A stretch of 64,000 nucleotides of DNA from DASUBN01 sp036000105 (GCA_036000105.1 DASYGE010000002.1:1-64000), one strand, 5' to 3'; numbered from the stretch's first letter, positions 9,209 through 18,081 are shown. Notes: generated from the sequence alone by a model not told the origin. Numbers and translations are program-made.

Positions 9209-11443
9209 ATGTCTCTTTCGCGATTAGTCACGGTAGTGCTGATTGTAGTTGGGACGGCTTGCGTAGAGATAGATGCGTACGCGCAACCGAGCGCAAGCGA
9301 GGTTCTTGCGGTCTCCGCTGGCCAGAGTCCTACTCCTATCGTGGTCGACGGTAATTTAGATGCAGACGTTTGGCGCACAGCGCCCAGCATCGAACTTCAA
9401 CAACAGAACCCGCATCCCGGACAACCCACTGCATTTCGTACCGAGGTGCGGGTCCTTCGCGACGACGATCACCTGTACTTTGGCATCACTTGCATTGATC
9501 CCGAGCTGTCGAAGATCGCCGTCCACACCTTGCAACTGGATGGAGATCAGTCAAACGATGACGCCATATCCATAGTCCTTGATGCCTTCGGTCGGAAAAA
9601 GCTCGCGTATGTATTCCAGGTAAACGCGGCCGGCGCCATGGCGGATGGGTTGCTTTCCCCGGGTTCAGTGTCTGCCGGCAATGCCAGTTCTGGACAAAGC
9701 AGCAGCGGTAACTCCGGACAAAATGGCGTGGTCAACTACTATTGGAACGGTTATTGGCAAGCCGTCGTAAGACACACGGCAACCGGGTGGACCGCTGAAA
9801 TCGTCATAGACACCCGTAGTCTCCAATTTGATAGCCGTGGCAGCGTCTGGGGCTTCAACGTCGCGCGGTATGTGCCGCGCGAACAGCTGACCCTCGTTTG
9901 GTCCGGTATCAACCTGAATGCGTCAGTCTTCAATCTCCAGTGGGAAGGTACGCTCTCCGATGTGGGAGGCTTGCAGCAAGGCAATGGGTTCGAGTTCGAC
10001 CCATACGGATTGGCCAAGTATGACGATGCTCGTCCCGGTACCACGACAAAGGGTGGATTCGACCTAAAGTATGACTTCACGCCTGAACTGGCAGGGCTAT
10101 TCACCTATAACACCGATTTTTCGGAGGCGCCGGCGGTACTACAGCAGTCGAATACCACGCGCTTTGCATTATTTACTCCGGAACAGAGAAGTTTCTTCCT
10201 GAACGGATCGAACATCTATGACTTCAGCCATAACCTTGGACAAAACTTCGTGCCTTTTGATTCGCAACGCATAGGGTTGATCGGCGCCGATGTGGTGCCG
10301 CTCGATGAAGGGGTCAAGTTGTTCGGGCAGGCAGGCCCGTGGACTGTCGGCATTCTGGATACCCAGATGGGAAGCACCGGCGTTTCAAGTGCCGCTAATC
10401 TGTTCGCAGGACGTGCTTCGTACAACGTCAGCGACGAATGGCGGGTGGGGATGCTCGCCACTCATGGCGACCCTACCGGCGCAAGCGACAATACCTTTTC
10501 AGGGTTCGACAGCACCTGGAGCACCTCGACTTTTGCCGGCGACAAGACTTTGAATGTCTCCGGCTGGGCCGGACACTCATCCGGCAATTTGAATCCCGGC
10601 AATGCCAACGGGTATGGCTTTGATGTCGAATATCCAAACGATCTTTGGAATGCGGATCTTAACTATAACTACTACGGCGATGCGCTTGATCCCGCACTGG
10701 GATTTTTGCCGAGGCCCGGCACGAAACAGTACTACGGCCAACTCAATTATCAACCTCGACCGGATGTAAACGGGTCGCTCGGGTGGATCCGGCAGTTCCT
10801 GATCGATACCAACTATACGTTTGTCACGGGTCTCGATGATCATGTGCAAAGCGAGAATTTCAATGTTTATCCGGTCAAGTTCGTCACTCAGACCGGTTGG
10901 GGTTTTGTATCACAACTCAATTATGAATACGACTCTATCCCTGCGCCGTTTTCCCTGCTTCCAAATGTAGCCATACCCACTGGTAACTACGGAGGGCCTG
11001 CTTGGGCGCTGCATCTAAATTCGCCTCAGTCGAAAGAGACATGGTTATTGCTTGCGACATCAGGCGGCAGACTCTATGACGGAAAATATAAAGTCTGGAG
11101 AGCCGAGCTGTTTACATCCAATGCAGATGGCTCGTTGACGGCGGATCTTATGAGCCACGACTACTATTTCTACATGGCGGCCGGGCATGGCACGGAGCGA
11201 CTGATCACGGCCACCGTCACCTATTCGTTCACGCCTGATCTATCGCTCGGAACGCTTGCCCAGTACAACAATATCCGCCGTGGCATAGGTACTAACATGC
11301 GTCTGCAGTGGCGCATTGAGCCTAATCGCTATCTATATTGCATCTGGAATCATGGCGTGGCGCCGACCTCCGATGTGACCGCACCTGTGCCTGATCCGCA
11401 TGGCAACCAACTCATCGTGAAGATGGTGTGGGGATTCTATTGA
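9209..11443 (+). CDS. Secreted CBM9-like/DUF5916 protein
   Basis: 744 aa. A signal peptide occupies residues 1-26 (AYA then Q). The N-terminal part has the carbohydrate-binding family 9 fold signature (PIVVDGNLDADVWRTAP, then VLRDDDHLYFGITCIDP and LDGDQSNDDAISIVLDAF), as in DUF5916 proteins. The rest, about residues 240-744, is rich in alternating aromatic strands (ELAGLFTYNTDFSEAP, LTATVTYSF type) and ends in an aromatic residue (VWGFY), consistent with an outer-membrane beta-barrel. DUF5916 proteins are often found in degradative loci but their exact role is not established. It lies 82 bp after the oxidoreductase and could be co-transcribed with it. Confidence 0.85.
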   Translation: MSLSRLVTVVLIVVGTACVEIDAYAQPSASEVLAVSAGQSPTPIVVDGNLDADVWRTAPSIELQQQNPHPGQPTAFRTEVRVLRDDDHLYFGITCIDPELSKIAVHTLQLDGDQSNDDAISIVLDAFGRKKLAYVFQVNAAGAMADGLLSPGSVSAGNASSGQSSSGNSGQNGVVNYYWNGYWQAVVRHTATGWTAEIVIDTRSLQFDSRGSVWGFNVARYVPREQLTLVWSGINLNASVFNLQWEGTLSDVGGLQQGNGFEFDPYGLAKYDDARPGTTTKGGFDLKYDFTPELAGLFTYNTDFSEAPAVLQQSNTTRFALFTPEQRSFFLNGSNIYDFSHNLGQNFVPFDSQRIGLIGADVVPLDEGVKLFGQAGPWTVGILDTQMGSTGVSSAANLFAGRASYNVSDEWRVGMLATHGDPTGASDNTFSGFDSTWSTSTFAGDKTLNVSGWAGHSSGNLNPGNANGYGFDVEYPNDLWNADLNYNYYGDALDPALGFLPRPGTKQYYGQLNYQPRPDVNGSLGWIRQFLIDTNYTFVTGLDDHVQSENFNVYPVKFVTQTGWGFVSQLNYEYDSIPAPFSLLPNVAIPTGNYGGPAWALHLNSPQSKETWLLLATSGGRLYDGKYKVWRAELFTSNADGSLTADLMSHDYYFYMAAGHGTERLITATVTYSFTPDLSLGTLAQYNNIRRGIGTNMRLQWRIEPNRYLYCIWNHGVAPTSDVTAPVPDPHGNQLIVKMVWGFY

Positions 11444-11538
11444 GGCTAAATATGCGATTACTCGATTTATTTCACGCGAACCGAGATAGGAGAGCTTGCA
11501 ACATCCGTGCGCATCAACGTCAATTAGCAGGAGCTTCC

Positions 11539-11919
11539 ATGAGCAAGACGGCAATTACCTCGCCCGAACTTTCGCCCCCAGTCGGCCCGTTTTCCCAAGC
11601 GATTAAAGTGGATGGTTTCATGTACTTCAGCGGACAGGTGGGCCAAGACCCGACCACCGGCAAGGTGGTCGGGGGAGGCATCGTGGCGGAGACAGAGCGC
11701 ATCTTCCAGAATCTCTCGGCGGTGCTCAAGGCGGCCGGCAAGGATTTTGATGACGTCGTGCGCGCCGGCGTGTATCTCACGAGCCTGAGTGACTACGCCG
11801 CCATGAATGGCATCTATGCAAAGTATTTCAATCCGCCATTTCCCGCCCGCACGGCGATCGGGGTGGCCGCGCTCCCGCTTGGGGCCCGCGTTGAGATCGA
11901 CCTCGTCGTCGAGGTTTGA
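11539..11919 (+). CDS. RidA/YjgF/Rid-family enamine/imine deaminase
   Basis: 126 aa from ATG 11539, preceded by GCAGGAGCTTCC. Rid-family features: PPVGPFSQAIKVDGFMYFSGQVGQDP near the N-terminus and the C-terminal FPARTAIGVAALPLGARVEIDLVVEV, with the Arg (PARTA) that binds the carboxylate of imine substrates. Rid proteins hydrolyse reactive 2-aminoacrylate-like enamines. It lies 95 bp after the DUF5916 gene and 23 bp before a PhzF gene, so it probably belongs to one transcription unit. Confidence 0.92.
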   Translation: MSKTAITSPELSPPVGPFSQAIKVDGFMYFSGQVGQDPTTGKVVGGGIVAETERIFQNLSAVLKAAGKDFDDVVRAGVYLTSLSDYAAMNGIYAKYFNPPFPARTAIGVAALPLGARVEIDLVVEV

Positions 11920-11942
11920 GGCGAAGCACAGAGATTGAACTC

Positions 11943-12851
11943 ATGAAGTACTCATTTCATATCGTCGATGTTTTCAGTTCGGCACCATTCGGCGGTAATC
12001 AACTTGCGGTTCTGCCCGACGCGTCCGGCATTTCGGCCGAGGGCATGCAGAAGATTGCTCGTGAGTTCAACTTTGGCGAGACGACGTTCGTTCTGCCGAA
12101 GAAGGGTCCTGCGAACACGTATCGGATGCGCATCTTCACACCCCGGGCGGAGCTAGATTTCGCGGGGCATCCTTCGGTCGGCACAGCCTGTGCGCTTGTG
12201 ATGACACAGCACACTCGGCCTAGTGATCCAATACGGCTCATCCTAGAGGAAAATGTTGGCCCCGTGACGGTTGACGTCGCTCAGCGAAACGGGGCGTTCC
12301 ACGGCACCTTGACGTTGTCAGGGAAGATCGAGACACGGACCTGCGCGCCATCTCCGGCTAATCTCGCCGCGGTCCTGTCCATCGAGCCCGCCGAGGTGGG
12401 TCAAGTCTTCTTCGCGGGCGTCGGCGTTCCATTCTGTTTTGCGCAACTAAGCTCAAACGCGGTCGTCGATCTGGCGGTGCTCAATCGGGCCGCCTGGGCG
12501 GCAACGCTCTCGCGCGCATGGGGTCCCCACGTGTTCTTCTTTGCGGGAGATCTACGGGATAGTGGCAAGCTCTATGCTCGCATGTGCGCGCCCGCCCTGG
12601 GTATCGAAGAAGATCCCGCGACAGGTGCCGCGTGTGCCGCCCTCGTCGGCGCCATGGCATCTAAGCCCGATTTTGGCTGTGCGGTCTACCGCCTTTCGAT
12701 CCAGCAAGGCGTGTCGATGGGACGCCGCAGCCAGATCGAGGCGGAGGCGCGTAAGAGCGGAAGTGTCGTGACCTCTGTCAGCGTCGGCGGCGCGACGACC
12801 TACCTGGCAAGTGGCGAGATCGAGGTTCCGGCGTCTGCGCTTGAGTCGTAA
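11943..12851 (+). CDS. PhzF-family isomerase/epimerase-like protein
   Basis: 302 aa from ATG 11943; the frame is open upstream, but the family begins with MKYSFHIVDVFSSAPFGGNQLAV. The family Glu is seen in EFNFGETTFVLP (about residue 46), and the PhzF glycine-rich closing motif appears as GIEEDPATGAACAALVGA. PhzF folds like diaminopimelate epimerase and isomerises small metabolites; most members have unknown substrates and there are no phenazine genes here. The RidA neighbour suggests a shared small-molecule pathway. Confidence 0.9.
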   Translation: MKYSFHIVDVFSSAPFGGNQLAVLPDASGISAEGMQKIAREFNFGETTFVLPKKGPANTYRMRIFTPRAELDFAGHPSVGTACALVMTQHTRPSDPIRLILEENVGPVTVDVAQRNGAFHGTLTLSGKIETRTCAPSPANLAAVLSIEPAEVGQVFFAGVGVPFCFAQLSSNAVVDLAVLNRAAWAATLSRAWGPHVFFFAGDLRDSGKLYARMCAPALGIEEDPATGAACAALVGAMASKPDFGCAVYRLSIQQGVSMGRRSQIEAEARKSGSVVTSVSVGGATTYLASGEIEVPASALES

Positions 12852-13050
12852 GGCACTGAACAGGATGAGAGGGAGCCATTCCGAAAATCGATCTGGCGGC
12901 GAGGAAACTCAGAATCGCTATGTCGAAATATCAGTAAATTGCCGGGCAACGTTGCAGAGACTTCTGCCACCTTGGGGACTGTTGCGCCGAATCATCTGAT
13001 GAGACTAGGGGCTAAACCACAATATTCATGGTCACGATAGGAGAATCGAT

Positions 13051-13848
13051 ATGAAAATCACGATGAAAATTATGGTTGTCTTGATTGGAGTCTTCGCATT
13101 TGTTTCCGGGGTTAGTGCCTGGGACGCCGCAACTAATCCAATGGACGCAGCAGTTGACGCCACGAGGCACGCCTCAATGGCGGCCGCTGATCCGTCACGC
13201 CCGGAGTCTGACACCACACGGGATACTGACCGAAAGCCGGTGCAAACCTTGATGTTCGCGGGTATCAAATCGGGGGACAAGGTTGCCGACTATGTCGCCG
13301 ACTCAGGCTATTTCACGCGTCTCTTCGCTGACGTCGTCGGCCCCACGGGTCACGTCTACGCGGTGGAGCCAACCGCCTTCTTCCAGTTCGAGCATTTCGT
13401 TAAGGCAGTCGCGGAGCTGCAGGGCTATGCCGTCGCCCATCCGAACGTGACGGTCACGACTGCCGCCGCGCTCGAAGGCTTAAGGTTCCCGGAAAAGCTT
13501 GACCTGTTCTGGATTTCCCGAAACTATCACGACCTGCATGACAAGTTCATGGGCCCGGTCGACATTGCCGCGTTCAACAAGGCCGTCTACGACGACCTGA
13601 AGCCCGGTGGCTATTACGTAGTTCTCGATCATTCCGCCGCTCCGGGCGCTGCCGCCGATGTAACCGAGACCTTGCATCGCATCGAGTCCTCGACCGTGCG
13701 CCGGGAGGTCGAAGCCGCGGGATTCAAGTTCGACTCCGAGAGTTCAATTCTCGCCAATCCCGCGGACCCCCGCACGGCCAGAGTGTTCGATCCAGCGATC
13801 CGCGGACGCACCGACCAGTTCATCCTGAAGTTCCGCAAGCCTCAGTGA
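13051..13848 (+). CDS. Exported class I SAM-methyltransferase-like protein
   Basis: 265 aa. A signal peptide covers residues 1-23 (MKITMKIMVVLIGVFAFVSGVSA, then W). A GAGAAT-type SD lies before ATG 13051. The SAM-fold core has motif I altered to VADYVADSGYFTRLFADVVGPTGHVYAVEP and the later strand DLKPGGYYVVLDHS. Exported proteins of this kind occur widely in proteobacteria with unknown substrates; activity in the periplasm, where SAM is not expected, is doubtful. It is separated by 199 bp of apparently non-coding DNA from the PhzF gene. Confidence 0.85.
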   Translation: MKITMKIMVVLIGVFAFVSGVSAWDAATNPMDAAVDATRHASMAAADPSRPESDTTRDTDRKPVQTLMFAGIKSGDKVADYVADSGYFTRLFADVVGPTGHVYAVEPTAFFQFEHFVKAVAELQGYAVAHPNVTVTTAAALEGLRFPEKLDLFWISRNYHDLHDKFMGPVDIAAFNKAVYDDLKPGGYYVVLDHSAAPGAAADVTETLHRIESSTVRREVEAAGFKFDSESSILANPADPRTARVFDPAIRGRTDQFILKFRKPQ

Positions 13849-14013
13849 TTAGGCTGCGGTCACGAACCCCGGACCGGGCTCACAGATTCGTCTTGCACAC
13901 AAAGACCTGCAGGGGCGGCGCGACGACGATGATGATGGCGAGCGGACGATAGGCCCTGAAGCGCCTCCCGAGGTGTGACAGGAACGTGCGTTACGGACAC
14001 TATATTCATGAGA

Positions 14014-14034
14014 ATAATGCACTTGTGTAATTAT
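14014..14034 (+). promoter_or_regulatory. LysR-type box, copy C (upstream of the secreted-protein operon)
   Basis: Perfect ATAAT-N11-ATTAT within a 28-bp segment (14010-14037) that matches copy B at about 24 of 28 positions, including the spacer core ACTTGTG. It lies 75 bp before ATG 14109. It suggests that the LysR regulator encoded at 7.1-8.0 kb also controls this operon, 6 kb away. Confidence 0.65.
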
Positions 14035-14108
14035 CTGACGTGCATCAGAGTGTCGGCGACTGCGAGTTTTCGCCGGAATCCTCGCTACATCACAAGAGGT
14101 GAAGAGAA

Positions 14109-14561
14109 ATGATCAAGGCCATTGTCCTGTGCATATGCTTCGCAGCATCCTCGCTTTCGCTGGATGCATGCGCCGAGGATCAGCGCGGGTATAGCTACGG
14201 CCCGGTGACTGAGGTGGACTACATACATGTGGAGTACGGGCATTTCGATGAGTACATGGCATGGGTGACTTCGACGTGGGTGCCGACCATGGAAGCCGCG
14301 AAGAAAGCCGGGCTGATCATCGACTACAAGGTCTTCCAGTCCGAACCAAAGTTGCCGGATCAACCCAACGTATATCTCGAGATCACTTTCAAAAACATGG
14401 CGGCTTATGCCGGGGACATCGGCGATGGTGCCGCCGCGTTTGAAGCAGTGACCGAGAAAGTCATCTGCAGCAGCGCATGTCAGGACCAGGCCAGAGTGCA
14501 CCGGAATGAGATCAGAAAAGTTCTGGGCACCGAAGTGACTCGGGAACTTATTTTCAAATGA
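14109..14561 (+). CDS. Exported small protein, first gene of a duplicated cassette (copy 1)
   Basis: 150 aa, function unrecognised. A signal peptide (residues 1-22) is followed by EDQRGYSYGPVTEVDYIHVEYGHFDEYMAWV. Motifs such as W-PTMEAAKKAGLIIDYKVF and PNVYLEITFKNMAAY suggest a small alpha+beta fold of the dimeric ferredoxin-like type (inference). Two Cys in ICSSACQD could form a disulfide. A GAGGTGAAG SD is present. It overlaps the next gene by ATGA. A near copy lies at 19712. A LysR-type box 75 bp upstream suggests induction with the quinone oxidoreductase. Confidence 0.8.
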   Translation: MIKAIVLCICFAASSLSLDACAEDQRGYSYGPVTEVDYIHVEYGHFDEYMAWVTSTWVPTMEAAKKAGLIIDYKVFQSEPKLPDQPNVYLEITFKNMAAYAGDIGDGAAAFEAVTEKVICSSACQDQARVHRNEIRKVLGTEVTRELIFK

Positions 14562-14932
14562 AAAAAGAGCGCATGTATACCGAGGGCCCGGTCACTGAGG
14601 TGGCCTACGTAGCAGTTGAGCACGGGCATTTTGAAGAGTACATCGATTGGCTAAATTCGACGTGGAAGCCGACCATGGAAGCCACGAAGCAGGCTGGGCT
14701 AATCATCGATTACAAGGTCTTCAAGCTCACTCCACGATCTCCGGAGCAGCCCAATATGGTTCTCTGGATCACCTACAAGAACATGGCGGCTTTGGACAAG
14801 GGCGTCGAGCTCGAAGCAGTAGCCGAGAGAGGGATCGGTAGCATCGAGGTTCAGAACAAGGCCAGGGTGGGCCGGAACGAATACAGAAGCGTTCTGGGCA
14901 CTGAATTGGTCCGTGAACTCATTATCAAATGA
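14558..14932 (+). CDS. Cytosolic paralogue, second gene of the duplicated cassette (copy 1)
   Basis: 124 aa, clearly homologous to the preceding protein (EGPVTEVAYVAVEHGHFEEYIDWL, W-PTMEATKQAGLIIDYKVFKL, RVGRNEYRSVLGTELVRELI) but without a signal peptide, so the pair has one exported and one apparently cytosolic member. Translation is coupled through a 4-nt ATGA overlap. A near copy is at 20161. Function not recognised. Confidence 0.8.
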   Translation: MKKERMYTEGPVTEVAYVAVEHGHFEEYIDWLNSTWKPTMEATKQAGLIIDYKVFKLTPRSPEQPNMVLWITYKNMAALDKGVELEAVAERGIGSIEVQNKARVGRNEYRSVLGTELVRELIIK

Positions 14933-15746
14933 AATTGTTAGACGTGCTCAAAGAACCGGCGCGAGCATTTCGCGCGGGCGCAGGTGCGTCATTGGCTTGG
15001 CGGTGCTCGGGATGACCGCAACGCTGGCCGGCGCGCAAACCATTGAAGTGAAGGGAAAGCCGCCACTGTACAGGTACGTATCGTACTGGGCGTTCCCGCA
15101 GGCCCACTGGGCTGACGTAGACAACGAGAACGCATCGGGTAACGAGAAGATCCTCGCACCTGCGTTTGCCGACGGTACGCTCGTCGGCTACGGCGACGAT
15201 GAAAATCAGGTGCACTCCGCCGAAGGCTTCACCCATGCCAACTGGTGGCAGGCCAACTCGATCGCAGGCTTGATGAAAGTGCTCGAGGCCTTCCACAAGG
15301 ACGGCCGCTCCAGCTCGCCGCTGCTCGTCAGCTCCACCAAGCACTGGGATCAGATATACATCAGCAGGTTCTACAACTGGAAAGCCGGGTCATGGAAGGG
15401 CACTTACGGGTACAAGGGCACCTACAAGCTCAAGCCCGACGCGCCCGAGGCCGACGGCGCTGTGCGGACGCTCAGCAGCTTTTACGTGCCGGTGTTCGAG
15501 AAGATGCTCGCCGACGGCACCATCGTCGAGTACGAGATCGACCAGGAGATGATCTACACCACCGATTCGCGGGCTCAGATAGTCTTTAGCTTCGTGATGC
15601 CGAGCGCGGAGGGCCTGGACAAGTTCCGCGCAGCCCTTGGCACGGCACTCGATGAGAACTCGCTGATCGGGCCGGCGTTTGGCTCCATGATGGTCAACTT
15701 CACGCCGCAAAGAGAGTTTGTAAGGGTCAACGCAACCTACCAGTAG
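14913..15746 (+). CDS. Exported protein with two ferredoxin-like-type modules
   Basis: 277 aa from GTG 14913, overlapping the upstream gene by 20 nt. The start is uncertain, but a signal peptide (RRCVIGLAVLGMTATLAGA then QT) ends near residue 42. Two modules with similar organisation are visible, one around residues 47-135 (PLYRYVSYWAFPQAHWADV, FADGTLVGYG) and one around 185-265 (LSSFYVPVFEKMLADGTIVEYEID, IVFSFVMPSAEGLDKFRAAL). This pattern recalls the two upstream proteins, so the operon may encode one fold three times (inference). The second cassette copy at 19.7 kb lacks this gene. Confidence 0.75.
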   Translation: MNSLSNEIVRRAQRTGASISRGRRCVIGLAVLGMTATLAGAQTIEVKGKPPLYRYVSYWAFPQAHWADVDNENASGNEKILAPAFADGTLVGYGDDENQVHSAEGFTHANWWQANSIAGLMKVLEAFHKDGRSSSPLLVSSTKHWDQIYISRFYNWKAGSWKGTYGYKGTYKLKPDAPEADGAVRTLSSFYVPVFEKMLADGTIVEYEIDQEMIYTTDSRAQIVFSFVMPSAEGLDKFRAALGTALDENSLIGPAFGSMMVNFTPQREFVRVNATYQ

Positions 15747-15772
15747 CCGCGCGGCGAGCAGTCGCCTCGCGG
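15747..15772 (+). terminator. Intergenic hairpin after the secreted-protein operon
   Basis: Stem of 11 bp with one mismatch (CCGCGCGGCGA / TCGCCTCGCGG) around GCAG, immediately after the stop at 15746. It is followed only by CTTTG, so it could be a weak terminator or an mRNA-stabilising stem before the next gene. Confidence 0.4.
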
Positions 15773-15803
15773 GCTTTGCCTGCCATTCACGAAGGAGAAA
15801 GCA

Positions 15804-16379
15804 ATGCTGCGGACACTATTTTCAGCGACGATTCTGGCCGGCGCGCTCGCCGGAAATGCGCAGGCGCAGGCACCGGATGCCGGCTGTGCGTTGCCTGCGG
15901 AACCCGAGGGTATTCCCGCCGCGGTCGATGCGGCAATCAGTGGGTCCGCGGACAAGGATCGAACCTGCATGAAGGCCTTGTTCATACCCGAAGCGCGCTT
16001 GATGTTCGTTTCGCTAGGCGCGGACGGAACACCAAGCTATAGGCTCGAGACCGTGGATGATTGGATCGCCCGCGTCAAAGCGAAGGGCCACGCCGTACTG
16101 GAAGAAAAGCAGCTGAAATATCACATTGAGCGCTACGGTAACATCGCGCACTTGTGGAGCAGCTACGCGCTGACCAGCGATGGCAAGCCAGTCGCGCGCG
16201 GCATCAACAGCATTCAAGCGATCAAAGAAGCCGGCGGCTGGCGAGTTACCGGCATCATGCTGCAGGCCGAGTCGGCCACTGCGCCGTTGCCCACGGACAT
16301 GGTGCAGGCTGAATCGGCCACACCGCCGCGGAGATTCTCCGCTGTAGCGCCGAATATCGTGCCGCAGGGAGCAATGTGA
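15804..16379 (+). CDS. Exported NTF2-like (SnoaL/DUF4440-type) protein
   Basis: 191 aa. A signal peptide covers residues 1-22 (AGNAQAQA). The body is of the NTF2-like type: helix with IPAAVDAAISGSADKD, ARLMFVSLGADGTPSYRLETVDDWIARV, then strands LKYHIERYGNIAHLWSSYALTSDGKPVARGINSIQAIKEAGGWRVTGIMLQAES. A short Ala/Pro-rich tail with a doubled (M)xQAESAT motif follows. An AAGGAGAAAGC SD precedes it. Such proteins act as small-ligand binding or isomerase-like proteins; the specific role is unknown. Its position suggests co-expression with the upstream exported proteins. Confidence 0.82.
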   Translation: MLRTLFSATILAGALAGNAQAQAPDAGCALPAEPEGIPAAVDAAISGSADKDRTCMKALFIPEARLMFVSLGADGTPSYRLETVDDWIARVKAKGHAVLEEKQLKYHIERYGNIAHLWSSYALTSDGKPVARGINSIQAIKEAGGWRVTGIMLQAESATAPLPTDMVQAESATPPRRFSAVAPNIVPQGAM

Positions 16380-16532
16380 ATCCATCGGCCGGATACCGCC
16401 GAGTAAATCTAGCGCTATCGCTGATAGGGCTCTTCGCTGCCTTCCTCATGCCCTGGCGAGCGATCGATACGTGATGTGTGCGGCTCTTCATCAAAGCATC
16501 GTGCGCGCGCTGAACAATGGGTCGGCTCGATT

Positions 16533-17450
16533 ATGGACGTAGCATGCCCGGTCGGCTTCATTGGCCTTGGTACGATGGGAGAGGCCATGGCGCTGACACT
16601 CGTCAAGGCCGGTACGAGGCTCCTGGTCTGGAACCGCACACCTGCCAGAGCCGAGATTCTTGCATCCGCCGGTGCGGATGTTGCTCGAGATGCGACTGAC
16701 GTGTTCGCGCACTCCGCAACGGTCTTCCTGATGCTCGCCGATGGCGAAGCAATTGATACAGTACTCGACCGCGGGGGCACTTCTTTCGCGGCCCGGGTGA
16801 CGGGACACACGATCGTCCACATGGGTACGACCTCGCCGGGCTATTCGCGTGAGCTCGAGGCAGACATTCACTCTGTCGGGGGATACTACGTCGAAGCGCC
16901 GGTCTCCGGGTCTCGCAAGCCCGCTGAGGCAGGCCAACTCGTCGCCATGCTCGCCGGCGACACAGATGTCATCGCTAACGTTCGCCCGCTGCTAACTCCA
17001 ATGTGCCGGGAGACGATGATCTGCGGACCGGTACCGACCGCTCTTCTGATGAAGCTGTCGGTCAATCTGTTCCTGATTTCACTCGTCACGGGCCTTGCCG
17101 AAGCCGTGCATTTTGCCGACCGTCACAGCCTCAACCTTGATCAGTTCGTGACGGTTCTAAACGCCGGGCCGATGGCAAGTGACGTCTCGCGCGTGAAGGC
17201 GCCGAAACTCGTTGGCCGCGATTTCGCGGTCCAGGCGAGGATCTCGGACGTCCTGAAGAACAGTCGCCTGATCGCCGAAGCGGCTCGCGAGGCGGGCGTC
17301 GCCTCGCCACTGCTCGATGTTTGCCACGCGCTCTATGGCGAGACGCGCGCGCTCGGTTTCGGCGACGCGGACATGGCTGCTGTTCTCAAGGCGATCGAGG
17401 CACGCAGCGACCTGATAGGTGCAAAAATCAATGGCGTGCGCCCGCGCTGA
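16533..17450 (+). CDS. NAD(P)-dependent beta-hydroxyacid dehydrogenase (3-hydroxyisobutyrate dehydrogenase family)
   Basis: 305 aa from ATG 16533 (family length about 300); the frame is open upstream but the Rossmann start VGFIGLGTMGEAMALTLVKAG sets the N-terminus. Domain 1 (about 1-165) binds NAD(P). The substrate-binding signature is PVSGSRKPAEAGQLVAMLAGD and the catalytic Lys lies in LLMKLSVNLFL (about residue 175) with the paired Asn. Domain 2 is helical. It could be a glyoxylate/succinic semialdehyde reductase or an imine reductase type enzyme; the substrate is not readable. Confidence 0.9.
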   Translation: MDVACPVGFIGLGTMGEAMALTLVKAGTRLLVWNRTPARAEILASAGADVARDATDVFAHSATVFLMLADGEAIDTVLDRGGTSFAARVTGHTIVHMGTTSPGYSRELEADIHSVGGYYVEAPVSGSRKPAEAGQLVAMLAGDTDVIANVRPLLTPMCRETMICGPVPTALLMKLSVNLFLISLVTGLAEAVHFADRHSLNLDQFVTVLNAGPMASDVSRVKAPKLVGRDFAVQARISDVLKNSRLIAEAAREAGVASPLLDVCHALYGETRALGFGDADMAAVLKAIEARSDLIGAKINGVRPR

Positions 17451-17469
17451 TCGGGCTTTGAGGTTTCGT

Positions 17470-17886
17470 ATGGTAACCAAGGCCGAGATCATCGAGTTTT
17501 TATCGCGCGAGCTTCCGAAAAACAAGTGCCGGGTCGAGGAAGTGGGCAACGCATCCGCCACCGTGATCCACGATGTCGGCCCGGATGAGCTGCGTCCGGG
17601 CGGCACGGTTTTCGGGCCGGTGCTCATGACCGTGGCAGATATCGCTCTCTACGTGGCCATTCTGGGCGAAATCGGCATAGTGCCGCTCGCGGCTACCACC
17701 AATCTCAACATCAATTTCTTGCGCAGACCGGCCGCGGGTAAAGCCATCATCGGCGCGAGCAGGCTCATCAAGCTCGGCCGGGTACTGGCAGTGGGAGAGG
17801 TGCTCCTGTATTCGCAGGGCGCTTCCGAGTTGGTCGCACACGCGGTAGGTACTTACTCCATTCCTCAACGATGCGGTGGAGCGTGA
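17470..17886 (+). CDS. PaaI-type hot-dog thioesterase
   Basis: 138 aa from ATG 17470. Hot-dog fold features: LRPGGTVFGPVLMTVADIALYVAILGEIG (central helix with Asp) followed by TTNLNINFLRRPAAGKAIIGASRLIKLGRVLAVGEVLLYSQG. Members hydrolyse acyl-CoA thioesters. It follows the dehydrogenase by 19 bp, so the two are likely co-transcribed and may handle the same acyl substrate. Confidence 0.87.
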   Translation: MVTKAEIIEFLSRELPKNKCRVEEVGNASATVIHDVGPDELRPGGTVFGPVLMTVADIALYVAILGEIGIVPLAATTNLNINFLRRPAAGKAIIGASRLIKLGRVLAVGEVLLYSQGASELVAHAVGTYSIPQRCGGA

Positions 17887-18081
17887 CACCTGATGAACTG
17901 AGCGCGCCGGCACTGGTCGCGGCTCGGTAGTGACCTATGCAACCGGAGCTGAAATTGCAGCACGCATACTATCCGTTTAAGTCTGCCCCACGTTTGTGCG
18001 GGCGCAAAGTTTGGCATCTCTATACCAAACGTCGACGTCGCTCCAACGACAGCGGTACCTCGCGGTGCATAGATGTCGCTC

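Noticed and set aside
11943..12851. Phenazine biosynthesis locus
   Set aside because: Only a PhzF-family gene is present; no PhzA, B, C, D, E or G partners.
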